This document shows, piece after piece, positions 49,962 through 58,627 of a stretch of DNA of 64,000 bases. The stretch covers positions 1 to 64,000 of the forward strand of contig NZ_AKKV01000053.1 in NCBI RefSeq assembly GCF_000269865.1, read 5' to 3'. The position numbers were made by a program, and so were the translations under genes. The DNA is from Fictibacillus macauensis ZFHKF-1. Its GTDB lineage: Bacteria; Bacillota; Bacilli; Bacillales; Fictibacillaceae. How positions within the stretch are numbered: the first letter of the stretch is position 1; each line of letters opens with the position of its first letter. The notes beneath the pieces were generated by a model, which was given only the letters and a program-made list of their open reading frames with translations, had not been told where the DNA came from and searched no databases.

Positions 49962-49996
49962 AAAAAACGCGGACCAACCATCGTCCGCGTTTTTTC
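49962..49996. terminator. Bidirectional terminator
   Basis: AAAAACGCGGAC and GTCCGCGTTTTT arms with an eight-base loop serve two convergent genes. Confidence 0.9.
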
Positions 49997-50658
49997 TATA
50001 GGATGCGAAGAGATACCGTTTCTTCGAGCTCGTTAAGTGCTGTGAGTAAGGTTAGTTCATCGCGTCGTTTTTTTAGGCGTCCTGTAATCACATAGGAATA
50101 GAGTATACTGTCTTGTTCTTCATGTTTGGAGTAGGAATAGCCTACAATGTCTACATCAAAATCTTTGAGAAGAGACATAACGTTGTTTAAGGTCGCTTTT
50201 GAGAGTGTTTCAATTTCTAGTGTGATCACTTTAGAAAAGTCGTTTTTAAAGATACGGCTTAGTATTTCTAAGCCAATTAACACAAGAATTGCAGCGCAAA
50301 TACCAACCCAATATAAACCGGCACCAATGGTAAGTCCAATGCCGGAAGTGGCCCACATGCCAGCAGCGGTCGTTAAGCCTCGAACAGATTGACGCTGAAT
50401 AATAATCATTCCTGCCCCTAAAAAACCAATACCGCTCACCACTTGAGCAGCGATTCGGCTAGGATCGAGTGCAACATCCTGATCGCCAAGCATATCGCTA
50501 AAGCCATATTTAGATACAATCATCATAAGTGCACTGCCAGCTGCTACTAAAAAGTGTGTGCGCAAGCCTGCTTCTTTTGAGCGAAATTCACGTTCAAAAC
50601 CAATAATTGCGCCTAAAAGACCCGCTAGCGCCAGGCGTATAATATAATCTGTTAGCAC
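49996..50658 (-). CDS. sapB: MgtC/SapB-family membrane protein
   Basis: The 220-residue protein has four to five spans and the MgtC marks: LAGLLGAIIGFEREFRSKEAGLRTHFLVAAGSALMM near residues 11-46 and GIGFLGAGMIIIQRQSVRGLTTAAGMWATSGIGL near 77-110. A C-terminal ACT-like cytosolic domain follows (VITLEIETLSKATLNNVMSLLKDFDVDIVG). MgtC proteins affect magnesium homeostasis and, in pathogens, ATP synthase. The start is GTG at 50658 behind GAGGGA. Monocistronic. Confidence 0.88.
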   Translation of the reverse strand: MLTDYIIRLALAGLLGAIIGFEREFRSKEAGLRTHFLVAAGSALMMIVSKYGFSDMLGDQDVALDPSRIAAQVVSGIGFLGAGMIIIQRQSVRGLTTAAGMWATSGIGLTIGAGLYWVGICAAILVLIGLEILSRIFKNDFSKVITLEIETLSKATLNNVMSLLKDFDVDIVGYSYSKHEEQDSILYSYVITGRLKKRRDELTLLTALNELEETVSLRIL

Positions 50659-50747
50659 CGTTCATCCCTCATTTCTCTCTATTCAATACCCCGCTCTCTT
50701 TGAATATATGTAAAAAATAGGGATGAATATACGAACGATCATATAGA

Positions 50748-51584
50748 TTACACGCGCTCCAACGCTTTCTCGTTACGTTCCCACACGCGTTGATAATTGT
50801 AATCGAACAGTTGAATTTCTTGAACAGACAGTGGCGCTGAGATGAGCTGTTCGCTGTGCGCTTTAGCGGTTAGTAAAAGGCGATTCATTAAATCTTGAAC
50901 GGTAATAGGTTGCTGCGCTAATTCGCTTAGCGAGGCCATGACGTGTGGCTGGATGTCAGGATAGTGAAATTTCGTTTGTTCACCTTGCAACCCTTCACGG
51001 TAAAATTCTTGAATGGCTGTTGCGCGTTGCGAGCCGCTACCACTTACGCATAAATAAATTTGCACAGCGGCGCCATTTCGGATGCGACGCTGTGAAATGC
51101 CAGCAAATTTCTGATCATTAACGCTTAAATCATAGCTACCTGGACAGTAGGAATGGGTAATTTCCTTTGCTTCAAACGATAAATTGTACGGCGCAAGCAT
51201 ATGGGAAATAAGCTCAACCATCGTATCATAGCCTTTATCAATTTGGATGGAGAAGTCTTTTTCCGGCAAAATAATGGAAAGGTTTAAGACGTGTTCATCA
51301 AGAACGACCGCTAAGCCTCCCGAATTTCGTACGATGACGCGATAGCCTTTTTCTTGTAAGGAACGAACCCCTCGGTCCAGGTGAGGCAGCCGCGTATCTT
51401 GAATGCCAAGAACGACCGTATTATGATGCACCCACGAGCGCATCGTAGGTGGTGAGTCGCCACTGCCGATGGTCGTGCACAGAGCATCGTCCATGCCGAA
51501 TGATTGCAGCGCATCAAAATTTGGTCCTAAGCTCGATTGATCAATAATTCGCCATTTTGGTTGATACAAAAGCGAAGTAGTCAT
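50748..51584 (-). CDS. lipL: Octanoyl-[GcvH]:protein N-octanoyltransferase LipL
   Basis: The 278-residue enzyme moves octanoate from GcvH to E2 subunits in lipoic acid assembly. It belongs to the BPL/LplA fold: [22 protein letters not shown] near residue 91, [25 protein letters not shown] near 148 with the catalytic cysteine, and [12 protein letters not shown] near 175. Length fits B. subtilis YwfL (LipL). The start at 51584 has GGAG ten bases upstream; a longer ORF enters the methyltransferase gene. Only one base separates it from the methyltransferase stop, so the two are co-expressed. Confidence 0.93.
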   Translation of the reverse strand: MTTSLLYQPKWRIIDQSSLGPNFDALQSFGMDDALCTTIGSGDSPPTMRSWVHHNTVVLGIQDTRLPHLDRGVRSLQEKGYRVIVRNSGGLAVVLDEHVLNLSIILPEKDFSIQIDKGYDTMVELISHMLAPYNLSFEAKEITHSYCPGSYDLSVNDQKFAGISQRRIRNGAAVQIYLCVSGSGSQRATAIQEFYREGLQGEQTKFHYPDIQPHVMASLSELAQQPITVQDLMNRLLLTAKAHSEQLISAPLSVQEIQLFDYNYQRVWERNEKALERV

Positions 51585-51585
51585 G

Positions 51586-52371
51586 TTACAAACACTCCGC
51601 TTCAATAATAAATGTTTTTGGAATGCCATGGTCGAAGTCACCGGCATGTCCTTCTTCTTGTAAGTTTGTAATGAGAAGACGTGCTTGTCCGATCGCAGTT
51701 ACAATTTCTCCGAGCGTCCATTTGCGGATTTGTACTTCATACGGTTTGCGTTCTTGTGCGGTTGCGTATTGAAGTTCTGGCAAAAATTTCGCATAGGAAA
51801 TGTCTGTCGTTTCTAATGCTTCACTAAAATAGTTACCTGCCACTTTATGCTTACGAGATGCTTGGTTTTTTCCTTGTGAGGAAATAAGCTTTGTTGAAAT
51901 CGGGTGAAAGTCTTGTAAAATTAAGCGTCCGCCGGGCTTTAAGAGCTGGCGAATCGTTGCGAAAAACGGTGCTAAATCGGTAAAGTAATGAAGAATACCG
52001 TTTTCGGTAAGGACGAGATCGTAATCTCCAGTTAGCTCTTCTGTTGGTAGGTGTAGTACGTCACTACAAACGTAACGAATGGAAGTACCAGCCGCTTGCG
52101 CTAGCTCTTCGGCATAGCGTTTATTCGGTTCTGATAAATCTATAACCGTCACATCCGCACCGAGCAGCGATAGCGCGACAGCTTTACTGCCATGTGAACC
52201 TAATACATTCACAATTTTTTTTCCTGACACGTCTCCCATATACTCATACAGAGGAGAGAGACGTTTTGTAGGATCTTTTTTTATTTTTTCGGCTGCCTGT
52301 TGGGGCGTTCCGAATCGATATGTCCATGCTTCATATGATTTTTCATTCCAGGCTTGTTTGTTTTGCTCCAC
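51586..52371 (-). CDS. Class I SAM-dependent methyltransferase
   Basis: The 261-residue protein has the Rossmann-like motif I ([31 protein letters not shown] near residues 50-80), [14 protein letters not shown] near 117 and [14 protein letters not shown] near 142. The substrate is unknown. I chose GTG at 52371 because AGGAGG lies eight bases before it and [15 protein letters not shown] is a common family start. An ATG at 52401 overlaps the hxlR-like stop and is the alternative. It sits between the hxlR-like gene and lipL. Confidence 0.82.
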   Translation of the reverse strand: MEQNKQAWNEKSYEAWTYRFGTPQQAAEKIKKDPTKRLSPLYEYMGDVSGKKIVNVLGSHGSKAVALSLLGADVTVIDLSEPNKRYAEELAQAAGTSIRYVCSDVLHLPTEELTGDYDLVLTENGILHYFTDLAPFFATIRQLLKPGGRLILQDFHPISTKLISSQGKNQASRKHKVAGNYFSEALETTDISYAKFLPELQYATAQERKPYEVQIRKWTLGEIVTAIGQARLLITNLQEEGHAGDFDHGIPKTFIIEAECL

Positions 52372-52397
52372 AAAAATGTCCTCCTGCATACGTTCAT

Positions 52398-52802
52398 TCA
52401 TTTAGTAGTATACCGCAATTGTGGTGTTTCGGTTGCTTCTGTTTCGGCTTTTTCACGTGCGGATAGAATATCGTCTAAGTGTTCATTTCCCCACTTCATC
52501 ATTAGTTCAATTACGGGTACGATACTCTCGCCAAAGTCTGATAAAGAATATTCTACTTTCGGTGGTACTTGTTTATAAATTTCCCGGTGAATAATGCCAT
52601 CGCGTTCGAGTTCCCGCAGCTGTAACGTAAGCATCCGTTGCGTTACTCCAGGAATGAGTTTTCGTAACTCATTAAAGCGTTTTTTGCCGCTCATCAAATG
52701 ATACAAAATAACACTTTTCCATTTGCCTCCGATGATATCAATCGTTGCTTCTACGGCACAATGATAACCGTTATGCAGTAGTTGATCACGAGATACTTCC
52801 AT
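52398..52802 (-). CDS. HxlR-family transcriptional regulator
   Basis: The 134-residue winged-helix protein has the HxlR pattern: CAVEATIDIIGGKWKSVILYHLMSGKKRFNELRKLIPGVTQRMLTLQLRELERDGII near residues 15-70, with one cysteine at residue 15 suited to thiol sensing. HxlR relatives (HypR, YodB, CatR) control nitroreductases and quinone-stress genes. The divergent nitroreductase supports that. The ATG at 52802 follows GGGAGGGAG. It may be co-transcribed with the methyltransferase and lipL. Confidence 0.9.
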   Translation of the reverse strand: MEVSRDQLLHNGYHCAVEATIDIIGGKWKSVILYHLMSGKKRFNELRKLIPGVTQRMLTLQLRELERDGIIHREIYKQVPPKVEYSLSDFGESIVPVIELMMKWGNEHLDDILSAREKAETEATETPQLRYTTK

Positions 52803-52816
52803 GAGCTCTCCCTCCC

Positions 52817-52838
52817 ATAGTATAAAAATTGATACTAT
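52817..52838. promoter_or_regulatory. Inverted repeat, HxlR operator candidate 1
   Basis: ATAGTAT and ATACTAT are perfect inverted arms eight bases apart, 15 bases upstream of the hxlR-like start. Autoregulation is inferred. Confidence 0.65.
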
Positions 52839-52869
52839 CATACAAAAATGTGCGTACTTTTATTTAGTA

Positions 52870-52889
52870 AGTATAGTGGGTATTATACT
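52870..52889. promoter_or_regulatory. Inverted repeat, HxlR operator candidate 2
   Basis: AGTATA and TATACT are perfect inverted arms eight bases apart. TATACT may also be the -10 box of the nitroreductase gene, so binding would block it. Confidence 0.65.
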
Positions 52890-52920
52890 ATATGTGAATC
52901 ATTTTTGAGGAGGAAATAAC

Positions 52921-53598
52921 ATGCAATCAAAAGAACAAACAAAACAAGCAGTATTAGATGCTTTTCAAAATAGACATGCGACAAAAGCATTCGACCCAAC
53001 GAAAAAGATTTCAGCAGAGGATTTTGATTTTATCCTAGAAACAGCGCGCCTATCACCAAGTTCATTCGGCTTTGAGCCATGGCGTTTCGTAGTTATTCAA
53101 AACGAAGAGCTTCGTGAAAAAATGAAAGCTTCTTCATGGGGAGCAACAGGACAACTCCCAACAGCAAGCCATTTTGTTGTTATTCTTGCCCGTAAGGCAG
53201 AAGATATGGTGTATTCTTCTCCTTACATTAAGCACATGATGGAAGATGTAAAGCATATGCCGCCAGAAGCAATCGAGCGTCTAAGTTCGTTTTATGAAAC
53301 GTTCCAAAAATCAGACTTTAACTTATTAGGCAACGATCGTGCCATGTTTGATTGGGCTACGAAACAAACGTACATTGCGCTAGGAAACATGATGACATCT
53401 GCTGCGATGATTGGTATTGATTCTTGCCCGATTGAAGGCTTTGATCAAGAAAAAATTCATGACATTTTAGAAGAGGCGGGCGCGCTAGAAGGTGGACACT
53501 TCGGTGTTGCCGTCATGGCCGCATTCGGTTACCGTGCTGAAGAGCCACATCGCGGAAAAGTTCGCCAAGCAAAAGAAGACATTGTGAAGTGGATGTAA
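52921..53598 (+). CDS. yfkO: NAD(P)H-dependent nitroreductase (YfkO-like)
   Basis: The 225-residue flavoprotein starts KQAVLDAFQNRHATKAFDP and has ARLSPSSFGFEPWRFVVIQ near residue 41 (FMN binding). GLESCPIEGF-like IGIDSCPIEGFD near 163 and GVAVMAAFGYRAEEPHRGKVRQ near 195 complete the NfsB/YfkO pattern. It reduces quinones or nitro compounds. AGGAGG precedes the ATG. It is divergent from the HxlR-like regulator. Confidence 0.92.
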   Translation: MQSKEQTKQAVLDAFQNRHATKAFDPTKKISAEDFDFILETARLSPSSFGFEPWRFVVIQNEELREKMKASSWGATGQLPTASHFVVILARKAEDMVYSSPYIKHMMEDVKHMPPEAIERLSSFYETFQKSDFNLLGNDRAMFDWATKQTYIALGNMMTSAAMIGIDSCPIEGFDQEKIHDILEEAGALEGGHFGVAVMAAFGYRAEEPHRGKVRQAKEDIVKWM

Positions 53599-53601
53599 TG
53601 A

Positions 53602-53641
53602 GAAAAAACCTAAGTGACCCTTGTGGTCGTTTAGGTTTTTT
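53602..53641. terminator. Bidirectional terminator
   Basis: AAAAAACCTAA and TTAGGTTTTTT arms with inner GACC/GGTC pairing. Confidence 0.88.
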
Positions 53642-53646
53642 GCTTT

Positions 53647-54120
53647 TTATAGCGATTTGTTCTTTCGATAGGATATAACTAACGAAACATAATTCATGGC
53701 ATATAAGAGAAAACCAGCTAGTAGCGGTACGCTGCACAGCTGAATAACATCAAAAGCAACTTTTGGCACCCCTGTAACTATCACCATTAGTATTCCGAAA
53801 ATAATGGAAAACGTAATGGCTTTGAACAAAAGGTGCTTGCGCTCATTCTTGAATTCGGTCCTCGTAAAAACATTTGCAAATTCAATGCCTGAAAGGATGT
53901 ACCGCACGATGACATAAAGTATAGAAATGGCGAGTAGCGTGATCATTAAAGCGATTGTTGGTACGAATTCACCTATAGAATACAGACGATCCAACAGTAA
54001 AAAAAGGAAACACAAAATCCCGTTTAAAAGTGCGGATTCAGCTAAAAACTCTGTTATTTTTTTTGCTTTATATTCATCATCGGATAATAAAAAATAAAGT
54101 ATTGCTTTCAAGGCCATCAT
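53647..54120 (-). CDS. Four-span membrane protein paired with an XRE regulator
   Basis: The 157-residue protein has four predicted spans at about residues 26-45, 54-76, 100-120 and 124-148, after a charged helix (SDDEYKAKKITEFL). It recalls DUF3278-type proteins that are encoded with small XRE regulators, but I cannot fix the family. Its ATG overlaps the XRE stop by four bases (ATGA), so translation is coupled. Function unknown. Confidence 0.6.
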   Translation of the reverse strand: MMALKAILYFLLSDDEYKAKKITEFLAESALLNGILCFLFLLLDRLYSIGEFVPTIALMITLLAISILYVIVRYILSGIEFANVFTRTEFKNERKHLLFKAITFSIIFGILMVIVTGVPKVAFDVIQLCSVPLLAGFLLYAMNYVSLVISYRKNKSL

Positions 54121-54308
54121 TCCTCCCAAAAAAGTTCATCTAGTGTTTTACCTAACGCTTTTGCAATTGCTATACAGATTTTCAAACTCGGATTAAACTC
54201 CCCTTTTTCGATTAACCCAACTGTTTGCCTCGTCACGTTGATTTTCCTTGCTAATTCTTCTTGTGTCATCATGTTCGATTGTCGTGCTAGTTTAATTTTA
54301 TTGTTCAT
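54117..54308 (-). CDS. Small XRE-family regulator
   Basis: The 63-residue protein is almost only a helix-turn-helix: KIKLARQSNMMTQEELARKINVTRQTVGLIEKGEFNPSLKICIAIAKALGKTLDELF. This is the YozG/YgzD kind, usually encoded before a membrane protein. The ATG follows a weak ribosome site. An inverted repeat upstream (54334-54350) is the likely operator. Confidence 0.9.
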   Translation of the reverse strand: MNNKIKLARQSNMMTQEELARKINVTRQTVGLIEKGEFNPSLKICIAIAKALGKTLDELFWEE

Positions 54309-54333
54309 GAGCGATTCTCCATTGTCTGTTCCT

Positions 54334-54350
54334 ATTACATTAATTGTAAT
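54334..54350. promoter_or_regulatory. Inverted repeat, XRE operator candidate
   Basis: ATTACA and TGTAAT are perfect inverted arms five bases apart, 26 bases upstream of the XRE start. Confidence 0.55.
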
Positions 54351-54693
54351 CTATTAGAGTTGATATGTACATTATATATTGCAAATTGCAACTTTACATA
54401 AAAAACATAATCATTCTTTAGACTCAATTTATTTCCTTGAGGAAACATTTTTATAATAGGGAAATAACGAGGAAATGATGGACAGGGACAAAGCACTTAT
54501 GTAAGGAGCACAAGGCATTTCTCTCGGAAATACAAAAGATCTGGAACTGAACATAGGTCTCAAGACGTTTGTAAAGTTGTCTTTATAAAAGCATACGGTC
54601 GCTCTACTCTGTGCCGAAAGACTCTATGGTAGAAGGCAAAAACCTCGTATAGTAAATTTTGGTTGAAACTAGGAGGTTTAAGGAGGAAGTTGG
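54351..54693. other. Intergenic region between XRE and FAD-protein genes
   Basis: About 340 bases. It holds the divergent promoters but no open frame with a ribosome site. Two tandem ATTGCAA heptamers occur near 54377. A TATAGT box at about 54653 could serve the FAD-protein gene. Confidence 0.4.
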
Positions 54694-56175
54694 ATGAAGA
54701 AAATTGCCATCATTGGTGCAGGTGTATCTGGTCTTTGTTCCTTTTATAATCTTGTTACGAAATGGCCTTCTCTTGAAGAGGGATTGAGTATTACGCTTTA
54801 TGATCAACGACCGTTAATTGGTCCGGGAATTCCCTATCAACATGATAGTGATGTTCTATTGTTAAATCGTGCCTCGAAGCAAATGTCGATTGTGCATGAT
54901 CATCCGCGTCATTTCTTAGATTGGTATGAATCAAAAAGCGAGTATAAGGTGGCAGATTCAGAGTTTTTACCACGTAAGATTTTTGGTCACTATTTGAAAG
55001 CATGTTTTGAGCAGACGGTCGAAGCGGCGAAGGAAAAGCAGATGCTCGTAGAAGTGAAATTTGAAGAAGTGACCAACATGGTTGTAATGGAAAACAAACG
55101 AGTAACGCTTGAGAGTGCTTCTGGTCTCTATGAATATGATTATATTCTTCTGTGCATCGGTCATACGGAGCTTGGGGACCCTTACCAGCTGCAAGGTGAA
55201 GCCCACTATATTCATAACCCATATCCGCTTGCAAAGCATGTACAGGACGTACAAAAGGATGCAGCGGTTGCTATAATCGGCACAAGCTTAACGGCAGTAG
55301 ATGCTGCGCTCGTACTGAAGCAACACGGCCATCGTGGCACCATTTATATGCTTTCGCGCTCCGGTATGCTTCCAGACGTTCGTGGTGAAATTGTACCGTA
55401 TCAACTAAAATACGTAACGGAAGACTATCTAGCTGCTGTAATAAAAAAGAACGGTGGTTGGATTACCTTCCATGAAATCATCGAGGCCCTGCATAATGAA
55501 TGCTTAAGTGAGGGACTTCATTTAAAAGAAATCGTAAAAAAACGTGAACAACTCTCCAACATGGAACGATTGCAACGAGAAATGAATCATTTGGAAAAGG
55601 TGGGAATATGGCAATCCATTTTATTAGCAACCAATGAAGTGATTGAAAGCTACTGGCGTTATTTGAAGCCAGCAGACAAGACATTGTATTTAAAAAAATA
55701 TGAGCGTTTCTTTATGAGTAAACGAAATCCGATGCCTGTTCAAAATGCGCAAAAAATTGTTGCGATGCTGCAGGAAGATACTCTTAGAATCTTAAAACAT
55801 ATTGAGAAGTTGGTGAGTGTCAATGAAAAGTTTGTTGCCACTTTTCGCTCAGGGGAACAGGTTGCGTTTGATTGGGTGATTAACGCTACAGGTTTTGCAA
55901 AAGATGTAGCTCGTGCATCGAAAGGAACCTTGCTACAACAGTTACTTGCTTCTGGCATTGTTGAAAGAAATCAATATGGCGGCATTAACATTGATTTTGC
56001 AAATGGCAGTGTTGTGTCCAAAGCGGGGTCTGTTCTTCATAATGTGAAAGCGCTCGGTCAAATTACATGTGGTACGTATTATTTTACAAGTTCGGTTGAA
56101 ATGGTTGCCAAACATGCAACACAAGTCATTGATGACATCGTACAACAAATGAAAAATAAATCATTCGTCATTTAA
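54694..56175 (+). CDS. FAD/NAD(P)-binding oxidoreductase
   Basis: The 493-residue protein has an N-terminal dinucleotide motif (KKIAIIGAGVSGLCSFYNL), the segment GPGIPYQHDSDVLLLNRASKQMSI near residue 49, a second nucleotide motif (AAVAIIGTSLTAVDAALVL near 190), and VINATGFAKD near 392. This is the FAD-NAD(P)-binding family often found with secondary metabolite or amino-acid N-hydroxylation loci. Its reaction is unknown. TAAGGAGGAAG precedes the ATG. The MFS exporter follows 21 bases later in the same operon. Confidence 0.8.
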   Translation: MKKIAIIGAGVSGLCSFYNLVTKWPSLEEGLSITLYDQRPLIGPGIPYQHDSDVLLLNRASKQMSIVHDHPRHFLDWYESKSEYKVADSEFLPRKIFGHYLKACFEQTVEAAKEKQMLVEVKFEEVTNMVVMENKRVTLESASGLYEYDYILLCIGHTELGDPYQLQGEAHYIHNPYPLAKHVQDVQKDAAVAIIGTSLTAVDAALVLKQHGHRGTIYMLSRSGMLPDVRGEIVPYQLKYVTEDYLAAVIKKNGGWITFHEIIEALHNECLSEGLHLKEIVKKREQLSNMERLQREMNHLEKVGIWQSILLATNEVIESYWRYLKPADKTLYLKKYERFFMSKRNPMPVQNAQKIVAMLQEDTLRILKHIEKLVSVNEKFVATFRSGEQVAFDWVINATGFAKDVARASKGTLLQQLLASGIVERNQYGGINIDFANGSVVSKAGSVLHNVKALGQITCGTYYFTSSVEMVAKHATQVIDDIVQQMKNKSFVI

Positions 56176-56196
56176 TAGAAGGAGCCTTCGAGGAAC

Positions 56197-57414
56197 ATGA
56201 CAAAATCAACGCATGCTTTTCTACAATTGCTCACACTGATCGCTCTTGTATGTATTCCTCAATTATCAATAAGCTTATATTTACCGGCACTGCCAAGCAT
56301 GGCAACCTATTTTCACGCTTCAAGTAGTGACATGCAGCTCACACTAAGCATTTATATGATTGGTTATGCTGCATCAGCGTTAATTTGTGGTGTTTTCAGT
56401 GATCAGTTTGGTAAGAAAAAAGTAGTCATTGCTGGCTTGCTGCTGTATGCCGTCGGATCTCTTACCTGTTTACTCACAAGTACTGTGTATGTGCTGATTG
56501 TGGGGCGCTTTTTACAAGCTCTTGGAGGAGGCTGTGGCACGGTTATTGCCCGGGTGATTGCTAAGGATGCGTTTCAAGAGAAAAAACAGCTAGCGGTGCT
56601 TACGTATTTATCGACAGCGATCGCTGTTACACCGGCAATCGCACCAACGATTGGGAGTTTATTGCAGTCGCAGTGGGGCTTTAAAGCGTGTTTTTTATTT
56701 TTAGTGAGCCTAACGATTCCTGTGCTCTTATTAGCTCTGTTCGTCTTGCCACGGGAAGAGAGAGCCGAACAGTCACTGTCTGCTCGCTCTCTCGTTAAAA
56801 GTTATCGGTACTTGCTTACTCAAAAAGTTTTCTTGGCGTATAGTGTGACCATTGGACTTGCTTGGTGTGCCTATTATACGTTTATTCAAACGTCATCATT
56901 TGTGCTGCAAGATCTGTTGCACGTGGGGCCGACTGCTTATAGTTTACTGTATGCACTCGTAATCTTCGGCTATATAATTGGTACAACTTATACGCGAAAA
57001 AAAGGATTGTATGTAGGTCTTGATGCAGTCATTATGAAGCAAAGTGTCGTCGCATTATGTGCCTCTTTACTTATGCTTGTACTCACGCTTGTTTTTCCGC
57101 AAAGTCCCTTTGTAATTATTGGTGGAATGATGGTTGTCATGATCGGTATTGGGGGCATTTTCCCTGCTTGTCAGTCGGCTGTCATGGAACCTTTTCGTGA
57201 ACAAGTTGGCGTTGCATCTGGTTTGTTTTTCTTTATACAAATGATGTTCGGTTCTGTATGTGGATTGCTTCTAGGAAGCTTTCAATTGCATTCATCGCTT
57301 GGAATGGTAGGCATGATTGCCAGCTGCTGTGTGCTGTTAGTGATTGGTTTTTATTTCATGATTAGTAAAGAAAACAAAGCGTCGAACAGGCAACATTCCT
57401 CATTTTTACACTAA
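56197..57414 (+). CDS. Bcr/CflA-type MFS exporter
   Basis: The 405-residue protein has twelve spans and DHA1 marks: ISLYLPALPSMATYFHAS near residue 25, YAASALICGVFSDQFGKKKVV near 55 (motif A), and VGRFLQALGGGCGTVIARVIAKDAF near 106. Members export chloramphenicol, bicyclomycin, amino acids or metallophores. Pairing with the FAD enzyme suggests export or detoxification of that enzyme's product (inference). AAGGAGCC precedes the ATG. Its 3' end overlaps the convergent GNAT gene by nine bases. Confidence 0.86.
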   Translation: MTKSTHAFLQLLTLIALVCIPQLSISLYLPALPSMATYFHASSSDMQLTLSIYMIGYAASALICGVFSDQFGKKKVVIAGLLLYAVGSLTCLLTSTVYVLIVGRFLQALGGGCGTVIARVIAKDAFQEKKQLAVLTYLSTAIAVTPAIAPTIGSLLQSQWGFKACFLFLVSLTIPVLLLALFVLPREERAEQSLSARSLVKSYRYLLTQKVFLAYSVTIGLAWCAYYTFIQTSSFVLQDLLHVGPTAYSLLYALVIFGYIIGTTYTRKKGLYVGLDAVIMKQSVVALCASLLMLVLTLVFPQSPFVIIGGMMVVMIGIGGIFPACQSAVMEPFREQVGVASGLFFFIQMMFGSVCGLLLGSFQLHSSLGMVGMIASCCVLLVIGFYFMISKENKASNRQHSSFLH

Positions 57415-57825
57415 ATATTCAAAGGCAAGAGCCGGGTTGCTGTAACGAGCCATCCCGGTTTTTGTTTTCTTAAAACCAAGCTTTTCATAAAAGGCTTCAT
57501 TACCTGTTGTTGCAAGTAAATGAATGCAAGAAATGTGCGTTAAGCGCTCTAAAAGATCATGCACTAGCAAGCGCGCAACTCCTTGGCGCTGATAAGATGG
57601 ATGAACAATGACATCATAAAGTGCCGCATTAAACACGCCGTCAGTTAAACAACGAATGCAGCCAACGAGTGTGTCCTCTACAGTAGCAAAAGCATACAAA
57701 TCACTCGCTGCGTATAGTTGAGCAATGATGTCTTCTGTATGGCGAGTCCAGCCAACGCTCTCATATAGAGCAAGAAGTTGTGATTGTCGTTTTGGAGTAA
57801 GTTGTCGATGAATGATGATGGTCAT
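57406..57825 (-). CDS. GNAT-family N-acetyltransferase
   Basis: The 139-residue protein is a single GNAT domain. VGWTRHTEDI near residue 24, LVGCIRCLTDG near 53 and the acetyl-CoA loop VHPSYQRQGVARLLVHDLLERL near 73 are followed by the typical ATTGNEAFYEKLGFKKT end. Substrate unknown. AAGGAGG precedes the ATG. Confidence 0.86.
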   Translation of the reverse strand: MTIIIHRQLTPKRQSQLLALYESVGWTRHTEDIIAQLYAASDLYAFATVEDTLVGCIRCLTDGVFNAALYDVIVHPSYQRQGVARLLVHDLLERLTHISCIHLLATTGNEAFYEKLGFKKTKTGMARYSNPALAFEYLV

Positions 57826-57977
57826 GAAATGCCTCCTTGTTCCATATTTTGTATGATTTTAGCGAGAGAGAGGTTAAAAGTCAAGGCTAAGTGCATCATC
57901 ATATTTGTAGGAAAGTATCGAACGCCCTAAGCATACATTAAATCAGGTACGAGTCAGCTTAGAGGGGGACATCGGTC

Positions 57978-58313
57978 ATGAAAAGAAAGGTTTCTTCCGT
58001 TCTAAAGTGGATAACAGGTGGGTTAGAACTGGTATTAGGTATACCTTATATTGGTGGAATCATTGTTGTATCACTCTTTTGGACACCATTAGTGGTAATG
58101 CTCATCTTACATCTCCTCACGCTTCTATTTTCTGATTTAGAAAAAACAAATAAACATGCGAGCATTGTTGGGATCATTTCTTCTTGTATTGGCTGGATTC
58201 CCTTCGTGGGTATGATGATGCATCTGATTACAGCCAATCTTCTTTTTGTTGATGCTGCGCAAGAAAAGAAAACACAGTCTATTCGGCAACAAGATCGATA
58301 TGAAATGTGGTAG
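57978..58313 (+). CDS. Small membrane protein, unknown
   Basis: The 111-residue protein has three spans (about residues 8-28, 33-51 and 63-90) rich in glycine, with GLELVLGIPYIGGI and SCIGWIPFVGMMMH as similar segments. A charged tail ends the protein. I do not recognise the family. AGAGGGGGAC precedes the ATG. Monocistronic. Confidence 0.6.
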   Translation: MKRKVSSVLKWITGGLELVLGIPYIGGIIVVSLFWTPLVVMLILHLLTLLFSDLEKTNKHASIVGIISSCIGWIPFVGMMMHLITANLLFVDAAQEKKTQSIRQQDRYEMW

Positions 58314-58459
58314 CCTACGCTGCCCTTTTTTTATGTGCGTGTCTCCATAAACTACCTTTTCTTTTTTTAAAGTGTAGCTCTGCCTGCAAAAACAAACGTA
58401 AATGAAAGAATGAAGCATGAGTTATTGTTATTTCTCCTTTTTTGTTATTTGTTTCATGC

Positions 58460-58484
58460 ATTTAATACAGATAAAATAGGGTAT
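58460..58484 (+). promoter_or_regulatory. Sigma-B-like promoter upstream of ywfO
   Basis: ATTTAA (58460-58465) and GGGTAT (58479-58484) are 13 bases apart, a near-perfect general-stress promoter. Confidence 0.6.
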
Positions 58485-58491
58485 ACTCACT

Positions 58492-58572
58492 AAAGATTTT
58501 GTAAAAATAATAGACAGCATAGACGAAGAAGCATCCTTCTAAGCATCCGCAGCATAAGAAGGGGTTTTTTCT
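58492..58572 (+). ncRNA. Short leader transcript with terminator before ywfO
   Basis: From the predicted start near 58492 about 70 bases lead to a hairpin (CCTTCT at 58535 with AGAAGG at 58557), then GGTTTTTTCTTTTTTT. The ywfO ribosome site lies 35 bases beyond. This could be an attenuator or a free small RNA. Confidence 0.45.
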
Positions 58573-58627
58573 TTTTTTAGGAAGCAATGAACACACTACC
58601 GACGAATGAAGGAGACTTTACGAAGCG

